From Acidobacteriaceae bacterium (lineage in GTDB: Bacteria > Acidobacteriota > Terriglobia > Terriglobales > Acidobacteriaceae): a stretch of DNA of 64,000 nt. The translations under genes were made by a program, and so were the position numbers. Below are positions 25,268 through 34,920 of the stretch, piece after piece (the first letter of the stretch is position 1; each line of letters starts with the position of its first letter). The notes under the pieces are model-generated. The model was not told the DNA's origin, did not search any database, and worked only from the letters and a program-made list of their open reading frames with translations. The stretch is taken from NCBI GenBank assembly GCA_003151335.1, contig PLXE01000105.1, positions 37,095-101,094 on the forward strand. The letters are read 5' to 3'.

Positions 25268-25810
25268 TCACCGCTGTTTGAACCTGTCCAGAAACTTGAA
25301 GACCAATATGCCGATCACGGCGTTGGCCAGCGCGGAAATGGCCACGTGGCTCCAACTCCACTGCTGCACCTGGCCCAGCAGGCCATGCGCCACGCCGTAA
25401 TAGATCCCCTGGTGGGCCACGAAAAAGATGTAGGTGATGATGAAGCGTGAGCCGGGATTCTCCACGTCAATTTTCAGGCCCAGCGAAGACGCCGAGTACC
25501 CGATGATCGTCAAGGCGATGCCGTACATACCCAACGGATGGCTGGGGCCGGCGAAGAGGTCTTGCATCAGGCCGATCGCGCAGCCGGTGAGGCATCCGCT
25601 GATCGGATTGCGCCGGGCCACCGCGAAGAAGATGGTGACCATGAAGGGCAAATTGATCGCCGCCAAGAATGGAATCTTCCCCAGAACGAAGATCTGGATC
25701 AGCACCGCAACCAGTGGGATGAAGATGATCGCCGGCCAACCGAACTCGTACACTGCGACTTGGTCGCGCGAGGTGAGGCTTCCCCGGAATGGCATGACTC
25801 GGCTGGTCAC
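25268..25810 (-). CDS. mreD: Rod shape-determining protein MreD
   Basis: A 180-residue membrane protein with about five to six hydrophobic segments. It follows the MreD pattern: a short cytosolic start, FLAAINLPFMVTIFFAVARRNPISGCLTGCAIGLMQDLF, then GMYGIALTIIGYSASSLG. It helps organise the Mre-RodA-PBP2 elongation complex in the inner membrane. A GTG start at 25810 overlaps the mreC stop as GTGA, indicating translational coupling; an ATG five codons later (MPFRGS) is the alternative. Confidence 0.87.
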   Translation of the reverse strand: MTSRVMPFRGSLTSRDQVAVYEFGWPAIIFIPLVAVLIQIFVLGKIPFLAAINLPFMVTIFFAVARRNPISGCLTGCAIGLMQDLFAGPSHPLGMYGIALTIIGYSASSLGLKIDVENPGSRFIITYIFFVAHQGIYYGVAHGLLGQVQQWSWSHVAISALANAVIGILVFKFLDRFKQR

Positions 25811-27204
25811 TGCGGTGGCTGCTCTCCGTTAGGCGGCGTCGAAGGCTGCTGTGGATTGGTATTTGGCGTCTGCTCCGGAGCCGGTTTGGATTGCTTCGAC
25901 GGAGGCGGCGTCTGGTTTCCATTCGCGGGGCGGTTCGCCGGCGATGGACCGGGCGCGGGCGCGCTGGTGTTCGCATGTGGCGCAGTTGCCGTTCCAGTAC
26001 CGTTGAGTGGTTTCGCAACTGTCCCAGCGGGACGTGTCCCACTGGCCGCCGCAGGTTTCGGCGCTTTCGGCGCTCCTGCACTTCCCGCCGTCGTACCCGA
26101 CGGCGCGCCATGCGCAGCCGTCGCTGCTCCGTTGGGCTTGGGAGCAGCCGGGGACAAACCGCCAATCGCTGGCTTGTTCGCGGCTGGAGTTGCCGCCGCA
26201 CCGGCATGAGCAGCGGCTGTTCCTGTCGCGGGAGTAGCTCCAGGTGTGGTTCCACTCGCTGCCCCAGGTTTCGGCTTTCCAGTGGCGTCGACCTCGGGCT
26301 TTGCGGGAACGGTCGGCAGGCGTTCGGCCAAAATATCGGATGCGCGGAGCGGCCCCAAATCCTTGCCGTCCGGCATCCTCTCCGTTATTTTCGTGACGAT
26401 CAACACTTCCTCTACCTGATCGAGTCGGGCCGACGGAACCACGCGAATGTTCAGGAACAGGTCCTTGCCGGGCTCAACCGAGACGACTTTGCCGACCGGC
26501 AGCCCTTTGGGAAAGATTCGGTCTCCCCCGCTGGTAATCACCTCTTCGCCGGGTTCCACCTTCTCGTCGCTCATGACGTATTGCAGGGTAGTCACGCCGT
26601 TCGACGATCCTCTCAAGATGCCCTGCAGGCGTGAGGATTTCAGCGCAGCGCCCACTCCGCTAAATTGATCGTTGATCGGCAATACCTGCGAGGAGTCGGG
26701 AAAGACTTGCACGATCTTGCCCACGATACCGGCCGGCGTGATGACCGCCATATCCGGCTTGATGCCATCCTTCAATCCTTTATCCAAGTACAGAATGCGC
26801 GATTGCTCGCTGCCACTGGTGCCGATGACCTGGGCCGCGACCGTGGTATCGACGTACTGCTCCTTGAAGGCGAGCAGGGCCTGGATGCGGCGCGCCATGC
26901 GCGCGTCCTCGGCATAGCGGGCGTCTTCAACCTTCATGCGCTCGATCTCGGCGCGCAGTTCCCGGTTTTCCCTGCGAACGCCGCGAAGATAAGCGTAATT
27001 ATTCCAGCTGTCGTTCACCCATTTTTGGGCGTGTACCACAGCGGTTTCGACAGGAGTTACGGCGGAGATCGCCCACAGGCGGAGCAGGCGGGTATCGCCG
27101 CCTTGCGTCGGGCGGTGTACCTGCACAGCCAGAGCAATGATCTGGACGAACAGAATGGCCGCCAGCACAATCAGGTTCTTATAGCGGCCGAGGAATGTGT
27201 CCAT
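25807..27204 (-). CDS. mreC: Rod shape-determining protein MreC with a long low-complexity tail
   Basis: A 465-residue bitopic protein. The N-terminal helix (NLIVLAAILFVQIIALAV) is followed by a coiled-coil region (~70-105, RGVRRENRELRAEIERMK) and the MreC double beta-barrel with VIGTSGSEQSRILYLDKGLKDGI, ITPAGIVGKIVQV and VITSGGDRIFPKGLPVGKV. The core ends near residue 285. The last ~180 residues are Pro/Ala/Gly/Thr-rich and have no counterpart in E. coli MreC (367 residues). The tail is predicted to be periplasmic and disordered, possibly a wall-spanning tether. It follows mreB after a 105-base gap and is coupled to mreD. Confidence 0.92.
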   Translation of the reverse strand: MDTFLGRYKNLIVLAAILFVQIIALAVQVHRPTQGGDTRLLRLWAISAVTPVETAVVHAQKWVNDSWNNYAYLRGVRRENRELRAEIERMKVEDARYAEDARMARRIQALLAFKEQYVDTTVAAQVIGTSGSEQSRILYLDKGLKDGIKPDMAVITPAGIVGKIVQVFPDSSQVLPINDQFSGVGAALKSSRLQGILRGSSNGVTTLQYVMSDEKVEPGEEVITSGGDRIFPKGLPVGKVVSVEPGKDLFLNIRVVPSARLDQVEEVLIVTKITERMPDGKDLGPLRASDILAERLPTVPAKPEVDATGKPKPGAASGTTPGATPATGTAAAHAGAAATPAANKPAIGGLSPAAPKPNGAATAAHGAPSGTTAGSAGAPKAPKPAAASGTRPAGTVAKPLNGTGTATAPHANTSAPAPGPSPANRPANGNQTPPPSKQSKPAPEQTPNTNPQQPSTPPNGEQPPQ

Positions 27205-27309
27205 ACACTACGCTGCTTCGGGAAACGCCAGCACTAGAATTGTCATGACGAGCGAAGCGAGGCATCTGCTTTCTCTTTCACTCGCGCCGCAAAAGGGACA
27301 TGCCCTCCG

Positions 27310-28374
27310 CTAGTCAATCGATATCTTCCGCAGCAGCTTGAAGTCGCTCAACATTTTTCCCGTGCCCAGGACCACGCTGCACAAGGGGTCGTCGGCAATC
27401 GAGACCGGCAGCCCGGTTTCTTCGCGGATGCGCTTGTCCAGGTTCTTCAGCAGTGCGCCGCCACCGGTCAGCACGATGCCGCGATCGCTGATGTCGGCCG
27501 ACAACTCCGGCGGGGTGCGCTCCAGTGCGACGCGAATGGCGTTCATCAGCGTGGAAACACATTCGCTGAGCGACTCGCGAATTTCGCTGTCGTCAATCGT
27601 AATGGTCTTGGGCACGCCCTCGATCAGGTTGCGGCCCTTGATTTCCATGGTGAGCGGTTTGTCCAGCGGATAGGCGGAGCCGATCTCGATCTTGATTTGT
27701 TCGGCCGTGCGTTCGCCGATCAGCAGATTGTACTTGCGCTTCAGGTAATTCATGATGGACTCGTCCATCTGATTGCCGGCCATGCGGACCGAGCGCGAAT
27801 ACACGATGCCGCTGAGCGAAATGACCGCGACGTCGGTGGTGCCGCCGCCAATATCGACCACCATGTTGCCACTAGGCTCGGTAATGGGCAGGCCCGCGCC
27901 GATCGCGGCCACCATGGCCTGCTCCACCAGATGCACTTCGCTGGCCTTGGCGCGATAAGCCGAGTCCATGACCGCGCGCTTCTCCACCTGCGTGATCTCT
28001 GAAGGCACGCCGATGACGATGCGCGGATGCACCAGCATCTTGCGATTGTGGGCCTTCTGGATGAAGTAGTTGAGCATCTTCTCGGTGACTTTGAAGTCGG
28101 CGATGACGCCGTCTTTCATCGGCTTGATGGCGACGATGTTCCCCGGGGTGCGGCCAAGCATCTCCTTGGCCTCTTTGCCCACCGCTTCGACTTCACCGGT
28201 GTTTTTGTTGATGGCGACGATGGAGGGTTCGTTGACGACGATGCCTTTGCCGCGCGCGTACACCAGCGTGTTCGCCGTCCCCAGGTCGATGGCCAGATCG
28301 CTGGAGAACATGCTGAACAGCGAGCGCAAGTTGCTGAATCGCGAGGCGCTACTATGAAAGCCGTTAGATGACAT
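27310..28374 (-). CDS. mreB: Rod shape-determining actin-like protein MreB
   Basis: A 354-residue protein. Actin-fold motifs: the phosphate-1 loop [64 protein letters not shown], the phosphate-2 loop [16 protein letters not shown] and the adenosine loop [14 protein letters not shown]. It polymerises beneath the membrane and positions the elongation machinery. About 20 residues at the N-terminus ([22 protein letters not shown]) precede the usual MreB start. It is first in the order mreB-mreC-mreD-PBP2-rodA, so the promoter is probably in the gap 28375-28656. Confidence 0.96.
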   Translation of the reverse strand: MSSNGFHSSASRFSNLRSLFSMFSSDLAIDLGTANTLVYARGKGIVVNEPSIVAINKNTGEVEAVGKEAKEMLGRTPGNIVAIKPMKDGVIADFKVTEKMLNYFIQKAHNRKMLVHPRIVIGVPSEITQVEKRAVMDSAYRAKASEVHLVEQAMVAAIGAGLPITEPSGNMVVDIGGGTTDVAVISLSGIVYSRSVRMAGNQMDESIMNYLKRKYNLLIGERTAEQIKIEIGSAYPLDKPLTMEIKGRNLIEGVPKTITIDDSEIRESLSECVSTLMNAIRVALERTPPELSADISDRGIVLTGGGALLKNLDKRIREETGLPVSIADDPLCSVVLGTGKMLSDFKLLRKISID

Positions 28375-28656
28375 TACGAGCTATTTCTTTCTCGGGATGA
28401 ACGCTGTTGCCTATAGTTTATGACAGAAGCGGGTCACGCGCGCAGTAAACCAAAAATGCAAGAGTCCGGCAGATGACGAGGTCTGTGTTCCGAGGCAAAC
28501 CACCGGATGGGATTTCGTTGGTCGCTCCACCATTTTGGCGGAGCGAAAGCGTTGGCGCTTCTATGCGTTGTCTGCCTAGAGTACCACCAGAGGGTAGCAC
28601 AGGAGAATGTTACTTTTGCGTTAATAGGCAGGGCAAAATGCAGTCACCTCAAACGT

Positions 28657-29637
28657 TCAGGTGGTGGCTGTTCCGGTACTCGTTGCGGGTTCGGTGCTGT
28701 TCTCGGGCGGTTTCCCAGCGCTGCGAACGTTCATGAAACGGCTAAGCGTATCGAACCAGAATGGCGCACCCAGAGACACGGCCAACATCGTGATCAGCCA
28801 TCCTCCCAAGCGATTCTTCAGCAAATAGAGGATCCAGGCTCCGAATCCAGCACCTTCGGGATGCCGCCAGTCGGTGTACCAGTCTCCCTGCCAGCCAGTC
28901 ACCTGGCCTAAGAGTTGTTTTTCTTGGGGGGTAATGACGTCTTTCTCCGGAGTCTGTGCGGATTTGCTGGTGGTCGCGTCGTTGGCTTTTTCGTTGGCCG
29001 TCGACGACTGCCCTTCGGCGTCTGGTCGACCCTTCTCCAGACGCCCCTTAGCGTGTTCGACGAGCAGAGCGCTCCTGGTGGGATTGTTCCAGAGCGTGTC
29101 CAATATCTTCAACGTGTCCGCATTTATGACGAGCGTAACCGCCGCGGCTAGCACGTATATCCGGATCTGGCTGGTGCGCTTGTACCACCCCGAGACGCGA
29201 TTCATACCCTGTTCGTACCAAGCCTCCAGCCGTTGCTGGTCTGTCTTGAACTGGGGATTTTGCAGCACTGCCGTCAGGGCGGTCCTCGCCGCCGTGTTTT
29301 CCAGGCTGGCCACCCCTTTTCGCAGCGCATCGGGATCGTTTGCGGCGGCAGGTCCAGTCAGAGTATCCATGAGCGCCAACGCGAACTTGTTGGAGGCGAT
29401 GTACGACGGCAACCTGTCGTTCTCTTCCTGTATGCCTTGGATCAGCGGATGGGCATAGAACTTTGCCTTGAGTGCCGGGTCGTGAAGCAATGACACGATG
29501 CCCTTCTCCAGCGTCTTGCCGCGAGAATTGACGACGCCTGCAATGCTCTCATTCAGTGTGGAGCAGACCAGCGCCATCAGAAGGTAGATAAAGCAGATGC
29601 CGATTGCGAGATCAAGATACGCAAAAGAAGAGGCCAT
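28657..29637 (-). CDS. Membrane protein of unknown function
   Basis: A 326-residue protein. The N-terminal helix (AIGICFIYLLMALVCSTLNESIAGVVNSRGKTLEKGI) is followed by a soluble, helix-rich region, a second helix (IRIYVLAAAVTLVINADTLKILDTLW), a hydrophilic stretch (~190-245) and a C-terminal helix near GGWLITMLAVSLGAPFWFDTL. The pattern STLNE...RGKTLEKGI...LL and GAPFWFD recurs in uncharacterised bacterial membrane proteins. ATG 29637 has GGGAG seven bases upstream; a GTG two codons earlier is possible. No functional partner is apparent. Confidence 0.75.
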   Translation of the reverse strand: MASSFAYLDLAIGICFIYLLMALVCSTLNESIAGVVNSRGKTLEKGIVSLLHDPALKAKFYAHPLIQGIQEENDRLPSYIASNKFALALMDTLTGPAAANDPDALRKGVASLENTAARTALTAVLQNPQFKTDQQRLEAWYEQGMNRVSGWYKRTSQIRIYVLAAAVTLVINADTLKILDTLWNNPTRSALLVEHAKGRLEKGRPDAEGQSSTANEKANDATTSKSAQTPEKDVITPQEKQLLGQVTGWQGDWYTDWRHPEGAGFGAWILYLLKNRLGGWLITMLAVSLGAPFWFDTLSRFMNVRSAGKPPENSTEPATSTGTATT

Positions 29638-29874
29638 ACGCACACTCCCGAAGGAAAGCGTTGGACTACGTCACGAACAATAGGAGAAAGAGTATGGAAT
29701 GTTTGTGGCACAGACACAATAGAAAAGAGCAGGCCCACCCTCCGGTAATGGCGCTTTTCGGGAAAGGTCTCAGAGGCCATTGTCCAGATCTCATCTCTAA
29801 CCTCCTCGGGTTGCGCGGTGTTGATGCGAACCGATAGCATTAAAGCTTTGCAGTTCGCTGCGGAGGGCAATCCT

Positions 29875-31410
29875 ATGGCTACTATGGAACAAAAACCGGC
29901 AGGCGTTCACGCCGGCACTAAAACCAAGGTCTTCAAGAACTTTATTGGCGGCGAGTGGGTGGAGAGCCGCACCGGTCGCACCTTTGAGAACCTCAACCCC
30001 GCCGACACGCGCGAAGTGGTCGGCATCTTCCAGAAATCGGGCAAGGAAGACGTGGACCACGCCATCGAGACCGCCAAACAGGCCTTTAAGAAGTGGCGTC
30101 TGGTGCCGGCGCCGCGCCGCGCCGAGCTGCTGTACAAGGCTTCCGAGCTCCTGATCGCCCGCAAGGAAGACTACGCGCGCGACATGACCCGCGAGATGGG
30201 CAAGGTCATCAAGGAGACCCGCGGCGACGTGCAGGAGGCCATCGACTGCGGTTACTACACCGCCGGCGAAGGCCGCCGGCTGTTCGGGCCGACCGTGCCG
30301 TCGGAGCTGCCCAACAAGTTCGCCATGGCCATCCGCCAGCCGCTGGGCGTTTGCGCCATGATCACGCCATGGAACTTCCCTATGGCGATTCCGTCGTGGA
30401 AGCTCTTCCCCGCGCTGGTCGCCGGCAACACGGCCGTGATCAAGCCCGCGCAGGACACACCGCTCTCCACCTTGAACTTCGTGAAGACACTGCATGACGC
30501 CGGTATTCCAGCAGGCGTGGTCAACATTGTCACCGGATTCGGCAGCGACATCGGCACGCCGATGGTCGAGCATCCCGAGGTGCGCGCCGTATCGCTCACT
30601 GGATCGACGGCGGTGGGACGCATCGTGGGGCAGGAGGCGGCCAAGACGTTCAAGCATTGCTCGCTGGAACTCGGTGGCAAGAACCCGATGATCGTGCTCG
30701 ACGATGCCAACCTCGACCTGGCGCTGGAAGGCGCGCTCTGGGGCGCGTTCGGCACTACCGGGCAGCGCTGCACCGCGACCAGCCGCATCATCATTCAGAA
30801 GGGCGTTTACAAGAAGTTCGTGGACGAGCTGGTGGCGCGCGCCAAAAAGCTGAAGGTGGGCAACGGTCTTGACGAGAGCGTGGACATGGGCCCGGCCATC
30901 AACTCCAGCCAGATGGAGACGGACCTGAAATACATCAAGATCGGCAAGGACGAGGGCGCAAAGATGCTGTGCGGCGGACATCGCCTGGAAGGCGAGGCGT
31001 ACAACCACGGCTGGTTCGTCGCGCCCACGGTGTTCGCGGATGTCGATCCCAAGATGCGCATCGCGCAGGAAGAAATCTTCGGGCCGGTGGTTTCGATCAT
31101 CCCGTGCGATGGTCTGGAGAACGCGATTGAGATCGCCAATGACATCGAGTACGGATTGTCATCGTCGATCTACACCAAGGACGTGAACAAGGCGTTCACC
31201 GCGATGCGCGATCTGTACGCCGGCATCACCTACATCAACGCGCCCACCATTGGCGCCGAGGTGCATCTGCCCTTCGGCGGCGTGAAGGCCACGGGCAACG
31301 GCCATCGCGAAGGCGGTATCGGCGCAATCGATTTCTATACCGAGTGGAAAGCGGTGTATGTGGATTACTCCGACAAACTGCAGCGCGCGCAGATCGACCG
31401 GCCGGAATAG
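29875..31410 (+). CDS. NAD(P)-dependent aldehyde dehydrogenase (semialdehyde-type)
   Basis: A 511-residue enzyme. ALDH motifs: [27 protein letters not shown], general base ELGGKNP, catalytic cysteine in [11 protein letters not shown], and [10 protein letters not shown]. The C-terminal [21 protein letters not shown] is the form seen in a subgroup annotated as aminoadipate- or aspartate-type semialdehyde dehydrogenases; the exact aldehyde is not settled by sequence alone. ATG 29875 is preceded by GGAGGG at good spacing, so an in-frame start 57 bases upstream is rejected. An aminotransferase gene follows after 29 bases, suggesting an amino-acid or amine catabolic pair. Confidence 0.9.
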   Translation: MATMEQKPAGVHAGTKTKVFKNFIGGEWVESRTGRTFENLNPADTREVVGIFQKSGKEDVDHAIETAKQAFKKWRLVPAPRRAELLYKASELLIARKEDYARDMTREMGKVIKETRGDVQEAIDCGYYTAGEGRRLFGPTVPSELPNKFAMAIRQPLGVCAMITPWNFPMAIPSWKLFPALVAGNTAVIKPAQDTPLSTLNFVKTLHDAGIPAGVVNIVTGFGSDIGTPMVEHPEVRAVSLTGSTAVGRIVGQEAAKTFKHCSLELGGKNPMIVLDDANLDLALEGALWGAFGTTGQRCTATSRIIIQKGVYKKFVDELVARAKKLKVGNGLDESVDMGPAINSSQMETDLKYIKIGKDEGAKMLCGGHRLEGEAYNHGWFVAPTVFADVDPKMRIAQEEIFGPVVSIIPCDGLENAIEIANDIEYGLSSSIYTKDVNKAFTAMRDLYAGITYINAPTIGAEVHLPFGGVKATGNGHREGGIGAIDFYTEWKAVYVDYSDKLQRAQIDRPE

Positions 31411-31439
31411 CGTGCCCTTTCAAAGCTAGGAGCCCATCA

Positions 31440-32651
31440 ATGGCTACGCAAGAAATCTCCAGAGTTCTGGCCGCAAGCCGCATGGTTAACGTCCGCTATG
31501 CGATTCGCGATCTGGCTGTCGTCGCCGACGAGGTGGCGAGCGAAGGCCACAAGCTCCTTTACCTCAACATCGGCGATCCCTGTAAATACGACTTTGCCAC
31601 CCCGCCGCACATGATCGAGGCGGTGCTAAAGGCCATGCGCGACGGCCACAACGGCTATGCCGATTCGCTGGGCATCAAGCCGGCGATCGAAGCCATCCAC
31701 GGCGAAGCCGAGCGCAACGGTTTCCGCGAGATCCAGAGCATCTTCGTCGGTATTGGCAGCGGGGAAGTGATCGACACTTGCCTGACCGCGCTGCTGGACC
31801 CGGGCGACAACGTGCTGACGCCAAGTCCTGAATATCCGCTGTACGGCGCCATCATGGCCAAGCTGGACTGCCCCGCCAACGCCTACGATCTCGACGAAGG
31901 CAACGGCTGGCAGCCTGACGTGGCCGACATGGAGCGCAAGATCAACTCGCGTACCAAGGCCATACTGCTGATCAATCCCAACAATCCGACGGGCGCGGTG
32001 TACTCCCAGCGCACGCTGGAAAAAGTTCTGGAACTCGCCCGCCAGCACGGCTTGATCATTTTTGCCGACGAGATTTACGACAAGCTGATCTTCGATCCGA
32101 GCGCCAGGCACATCTCGATCGCGACCCTGGCGCAGGACGTTCCGGTGGTGACCTTCAACGGACTCTCCAAAGCGTATCTGGTCCCCGGCTGGCGAATCGG
32201 ATGGGCGGTTGCGACCGGACCGCGCGATGTGTTGCACCCTTATATGGAGGCCGTGCACCGCCTGCTGCGTGCGCGTCTGTCCGCGCCGCATCCGTTCCAG
32301 CACGCGATCCAACCGGCACTGGAAGGCCCGCAGGACCACCTGGTTGAGGTTTGCGGCAAACTGCGGCGGCGCGCCGAGATCACCGTCGAGTGGGCGAAAC
32401 GTACGCCGCGAGTGAAACTGGTCGCGCCTAAAGGCGCGTTCTACGCGCATCCGTCGCTGGACATCCCCGAGGATGATCTTGCGTTCGTAACCGACCTGCT
32501 AAAGCAGAAGCACGTGCTGGTGGTGCACGGCTCCGGCTTCGGCGAAAAACCCGGGACACGGCACATTCGCATCGTGTTCCTGCCCCAGGAGCCCGTGCTA
32601 AGCGCAGCGTACGAGGCGATGACCGAATTTATGCGGGAGCGCTATTCGTAG
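31440..32651 (+). CDS. Class I aminotransferase (AlaA-like)
   Basis: A 403-residue PLP enzyme. Fold-type I motifs: LYLNIGDPCKYDFATPPHM, NGYADSLGI, the cofactor ring-binding region SPEYPLYGA, LINPNNPTGAVYS, the aspartate of FADEIYDKLIF, and the Schiff-base lysine in NGLSKAYLVPGWRIGW, with the carboxylate-binding arginine near RHIRIVFL. The wording resembles E. coli AlaA-type alanine:2-oxoglutarate aminotransferases, though 2-aminoadipate and aromatic substrates are possible. ATG 31440 follows AGGAG. It lies directly downstream of the aldehyde dehydrogenase gene in the same orientation. Confidence 0.9.
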   Translation: MATQEISRVLAASRMVNVRYAIRDLAVVADEVASEGHKLLYLNIGDPCKYDFATPPHMIEAVLKAMRDGHNGYADSLGIKPAIEAIHGEAERNGFREIQSIFVGIGSGEVIDTCLTALLDPGDNVLTPSPEYPLYGAIMAKLDCPANAYDLDEGNGWQPDVADMERKINSRTKAILLINPNNPTGAVYSQRTLEKVLELARQHGLIIFADEIYDKLIFDPSARHISIATLAQDVPVVTFNGLSKAYLVPGWRIGWAVATGPRDVLHPYMEAVHRLLRARLSAPHPFQHAIQPALEGPQDHLVEVCGKLRRRAEITVEWAKRTPRVKLVAPKGAFYAHPSLDIPEDDLAFVTDLLKQKHVLVVHGSGFGEKPGTRHIRIVFLPQEPVLSAAYEAMTEFMRERYS

Positions 32652-32698
32652 AAGTTGACCCTGTCCTTCCGGCGCGCGTGCGAGTTCTTTACATTTTT

Positions 32699-32749
32699 GT
32701 CATCCCGAGCGGAGTCCGCCGCGGCGGACGGAGTCGAGGGACCTGCTTT
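32699..32749 (+). repeat. GTCATCCCGAGCG...GTCGAGGGACCTGC repeat copy
   Basis: GTCATCCCGAGCGGAGTCCG, then a self-complementary CCGCCGCGGCGG core, then GTCGAGGGACCTGC. It is the most complete copy of the family in the window and sits between two plus-strand genes. Confidence 0.65.
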
Positions 32750-32790
32750 TCCGCCGTATTCAGCAGCCTGTTTAGCGTTTGCACAGTCAC

Positions 32791-33549
32791 ATGGTTGACA
32801 TCCACTGCCACATCCTTCCCGGCATTGACGATGGTCCGCAGTCCTGGGAACTGACCGCCGCGATGTGCCGCGTGGCCGCCCTCGACGGCATCACGCACAT
32901 CGTGGCGACGCCGCATTGCAATCACGAGTTCGCTTACGACCGTGATCGCTATACCGATATGCTGGGTGAGCTCAGCGACTCCGCTGAGGGCAAACTGACC
33001 TTCAGCCTGGGCTGTGACCTGCATTTTTCCTACGACAACATTCAAGACGCGCTCGCGCATCCGCGGCGTTACACCATCGGCGAATCGCAATATCTGTTGG
33101 TGGAGTTCAGCGACTTCGGCATCCCGTCTGAGGTAAAGCGGGACCTGCTTTCCATCTCCAGCAGCGGCATGGTTCCCATCATTACTCATCCGGAACGCAA
33201 CCGGCCGCTGCTGAATAAACCTGAGATGGTCCTGGAATTTGTGGAGCAAGATTGCCTGGTGCAGGTCACGGCCAATTCCTTCACGGGATACTGGGGGAGC
33301 CGCTCCCAAAAAATGGCCGAATGGCTGCTCCAGCGTCAAGCCATCCATGTAATCGCCAGCGATGCCCACGATCCTGCGCGCCGCCCACCGGTGCTATCGG
33401 AAGCTCGTAAAGCAGTCACGGAGCTCGCGGGAGCCGAAGTCGCAGATGCGCTGCTTGTGCAAAATCCGGCGGCCATTGTGGACGGAGAGAGCCTGCCTGG
33501 CCCGGCGGGTGCGGGTGAGTTGAACGGCGACCTCCAGAGCGGATTCTGA
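32791..33549 (+). CDS. PHP-domain tyrosine-protein phosphatase, CpsB/YwqE type
   Basis: A 252-residue protein. The PHP-fold metal ligands are visible: MVDIHCHILPGIDDGP (HxH and DDG), ATPHCNHEF, GCDLHF, ITHPERN and ASDAHD. CpsB/CapC/YwqE proteins dephosphorylate bacterial tyrosine kinases that control capsule or exopolysaccharide export. No kinase or polysaccharide genes are adjacent. ATG 32791 gives the natural N-terminus right before the HxH motif. The C-terminal ~25 residues are a Gly/Pro tail. Confidence 0.88.
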   Translation: MVDIHCHILPGIDDGPQSWELTAAMCRVAALDGITHIVATPHCNHEFAYDRDRYTDMLGELSDSAEGKLTFSLGCDLHFSYDNIQDALAHPRRYTIGESQYLLVEFSDFGIPSEVKRDLLSISSSGMVPIITHPERNRPLLNKPEMVLEFVEQDCLVQVTANSFTGYWGSRSQKMAEWLLQRQAIHVIASDAHDPARRPPVLSEARKAVTELAGAEVADALLVQNPAAIVDGESLPGPAGAGELNGDLQSGF

Positions 33550-33580
33550 GTTGGTGTGTCCGGCACCGCTTCAGCTGGAT

Positions 33581-33604
33581 TATTCATGACGGCGCTCATG
33601 AATA
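33581..33604. terminator. Perfect inverted repeat between convergent genes
   Basis: TATTCATGA and TCATGAATA form nine-base arms around a six-base CGGCGC loop, just past the PHP phosphatase stop and beyond the stop of the convergent membrane protein. No T-tract follows, so it may be a weak bidirectional terminator or a protein site. Confidence 0.4.
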
Positions 33605-33648
33605 GTGCAGGTCCAGCCGTGCATTTCAGGGCCGCCTCCGACTGCGGC

Positions 33649-34071
33649 TCAGTCTTCCCGTTTCAAAAACACGTGGTCAATCATCTGGCGCATGAAGTGG
33701 CCGCCGAAGCCGCCCGCACTGGCTGCCAGCAATTGTATAAAGGCGCCATACACCTGACCGCGATCGTGCGGCCATTTCACGATGAAGTGGTAATAGGCAA
33801 GCACCATGGGGACGCCCACCCACACCAGCAGCACCCAGCGCCACGGCTGCCGCGACTTCCACACGCCCAGCATCATGGTGGAGGCGAGCACGCAAAGCGC
33901 GGTCAGCAGCGCGTCATCGACCTTCTGATTGACCCAGCCGGAGAACAGGCCGAGCAGGACGGCGATTGCGTACACCACAAAGCTGGTGCGCGATGCCGAG
34001 CTACGCTGAAGACGGCTTGCAGTCTGGACTGGGCTAGGCAAAGCATCTGAGTGTAGCAGAGCAGACGACAC
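33649..34071 (-). CDS. Small integral membrane protein of unknown function
   Basis: About 140 residues with three to four hydrophobic segments (FVVYAIAVLLGLFSGWV, ALLTALCVLASTMMLGVW, WVLLVWVGVPMVLAYY, a glycine-rich GAFIQLLAASAGGFGGHFM) and a charged C-terminus HVFLKRED. No family is recognised. The start at GTG 34071 is uncertain since no good ribosome site is visible. It is only 20 bases downstream of the PP2C gene on the same strand and may be cotranscribed. Confidence 0.65.
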   Translation of the reverse strand: MSSALLHSDALPSPVQTASRLQRSSASRTSFVVYAIAVLLGLFSGWVNQKVDDALLTALCVLASTMMLGVWKSRQPWRWVLLVWVGVPMVLAYYHFIVKWPHDRGQVYGAFIQLLAASAGGFGGHFMRQMIDHVFLKRED

Positions 34072-34091
34072 CAGTTCAGCCGATGAAGAGG

Positions 34092-34883
34092 CTAGCTTTC
34101 GCTCTTAGGCTGCTCGTCCGTTTTTCCTTTTCGCACGCGGACCAGAACGCATGTGGCGTTGTCGTCTCCGCCGCCTTCATTGGCTGCGTCGATCAGGGTT
34201 TGGCAGGCAGCCTCCAGCGATGGCAGTTGCAGCAGAATGGCGCTGATCTCCTGGTCGGCTACGTGGCGCAGTACGCCGTCGGTGGTCAGCAGTACGATGT
34301 CGCCATCTTGCGCCGGAAACTCGCCGAGGTCGGGAAGCGTGCCTTCCTCCGTACCCAGGGCCCGCGTAATGACGTTCTGCACCGATGATTGTTTGGCCTC
34401 TTCCAGGGTGAGCATCCCACGGCGTACCTGCTCCATCACCAGGGAGTGGTCTTCGGTCAACTGCAGTAATTGCCCTTCGCGAAACAGGTAGATGCGGCTG
34501 TCGCCCACGTTGGCAATACTGCAAACCCCATCGAAGAAGCGTGCCGCCACCAGCGTGGTACCCATTCCTGTCATGTTCTTATGCGCTTCCGCATAATCCA
34601 GGATCGCATCGTTGGCCTTCTTGACGGCTTCGGCCAGCAAACGTGCGCCGACCGGCGCATCATCCAGTAAAGCGTTGTCCTCGACTTTGGGCGCACGCTC
34701 GCGAAAGTACGTCAGGATGGTATCTACCGCAATTTGGCTGGCAACTTCGCCGGCGGCATGGCCGCCCATGCCGTCGCACACCACAAAAATGCCCAACCGC
34801 TGGTCGTATCCGAAGTTATCTTCGTTCGACGGACGAACTCGCCCCACATCGCTGCGGCCAGCAACCTCTAAAGTTAATGACAT
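34092..34883 (-). CDS. PP2C/Stp-type serine/threonine protein phosphatase
   Basis: A 263-residue metal-dependent phosphatase. The PPM motifs are in order: GRVRPSNEDNFG, FVVCDGMGGHAAGEVAS, GTTLVAARF, NVGDSRIYLF, LLTTDGVL and GGGDDNATCVLV. The conserved aspartates bind the two metals. In bacteria this type usually reverses Hanks-type kinases; no such kinase is in the window. ATG 34883 starts immediately before the fold (MSLTLEVAGRSDVG). Confidence 0.93.
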   Translation of the reverse strand: MSLTLEVAGRSDVGRVRPSNEDNFGYDQRLGIFVVCDGMGGHAAGEVASQIAVDTILTYFRERAPKVEDNALLDDAPVGARLLAEAVKKANDAILDYAEAHKNMTGMGTTLVAARFFDGVCSIANVGDSRIYLFREGQLLQLTEDHSLVMEQVRRGMLTLEEAKQSSVQNVITRALGTEEGTLPDLGEFPAQDGDIVLLTTDGVLRHVADQEISAILLQLPSLEAACQTLIDAANEGGGDDNATCVLVRVRKGKTDEQPKSES

Positions 34884-34920
34884 TCGGGCAACAGTTTACC
34901 CCGTCCCGCGAAATCGCGCG

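Noticed and set aside
29797..31008. A 403-codon minus-strand open frame
   Set aside because: Antisense to the aldehyde dehydrogenase, which has all catalytic motifs.
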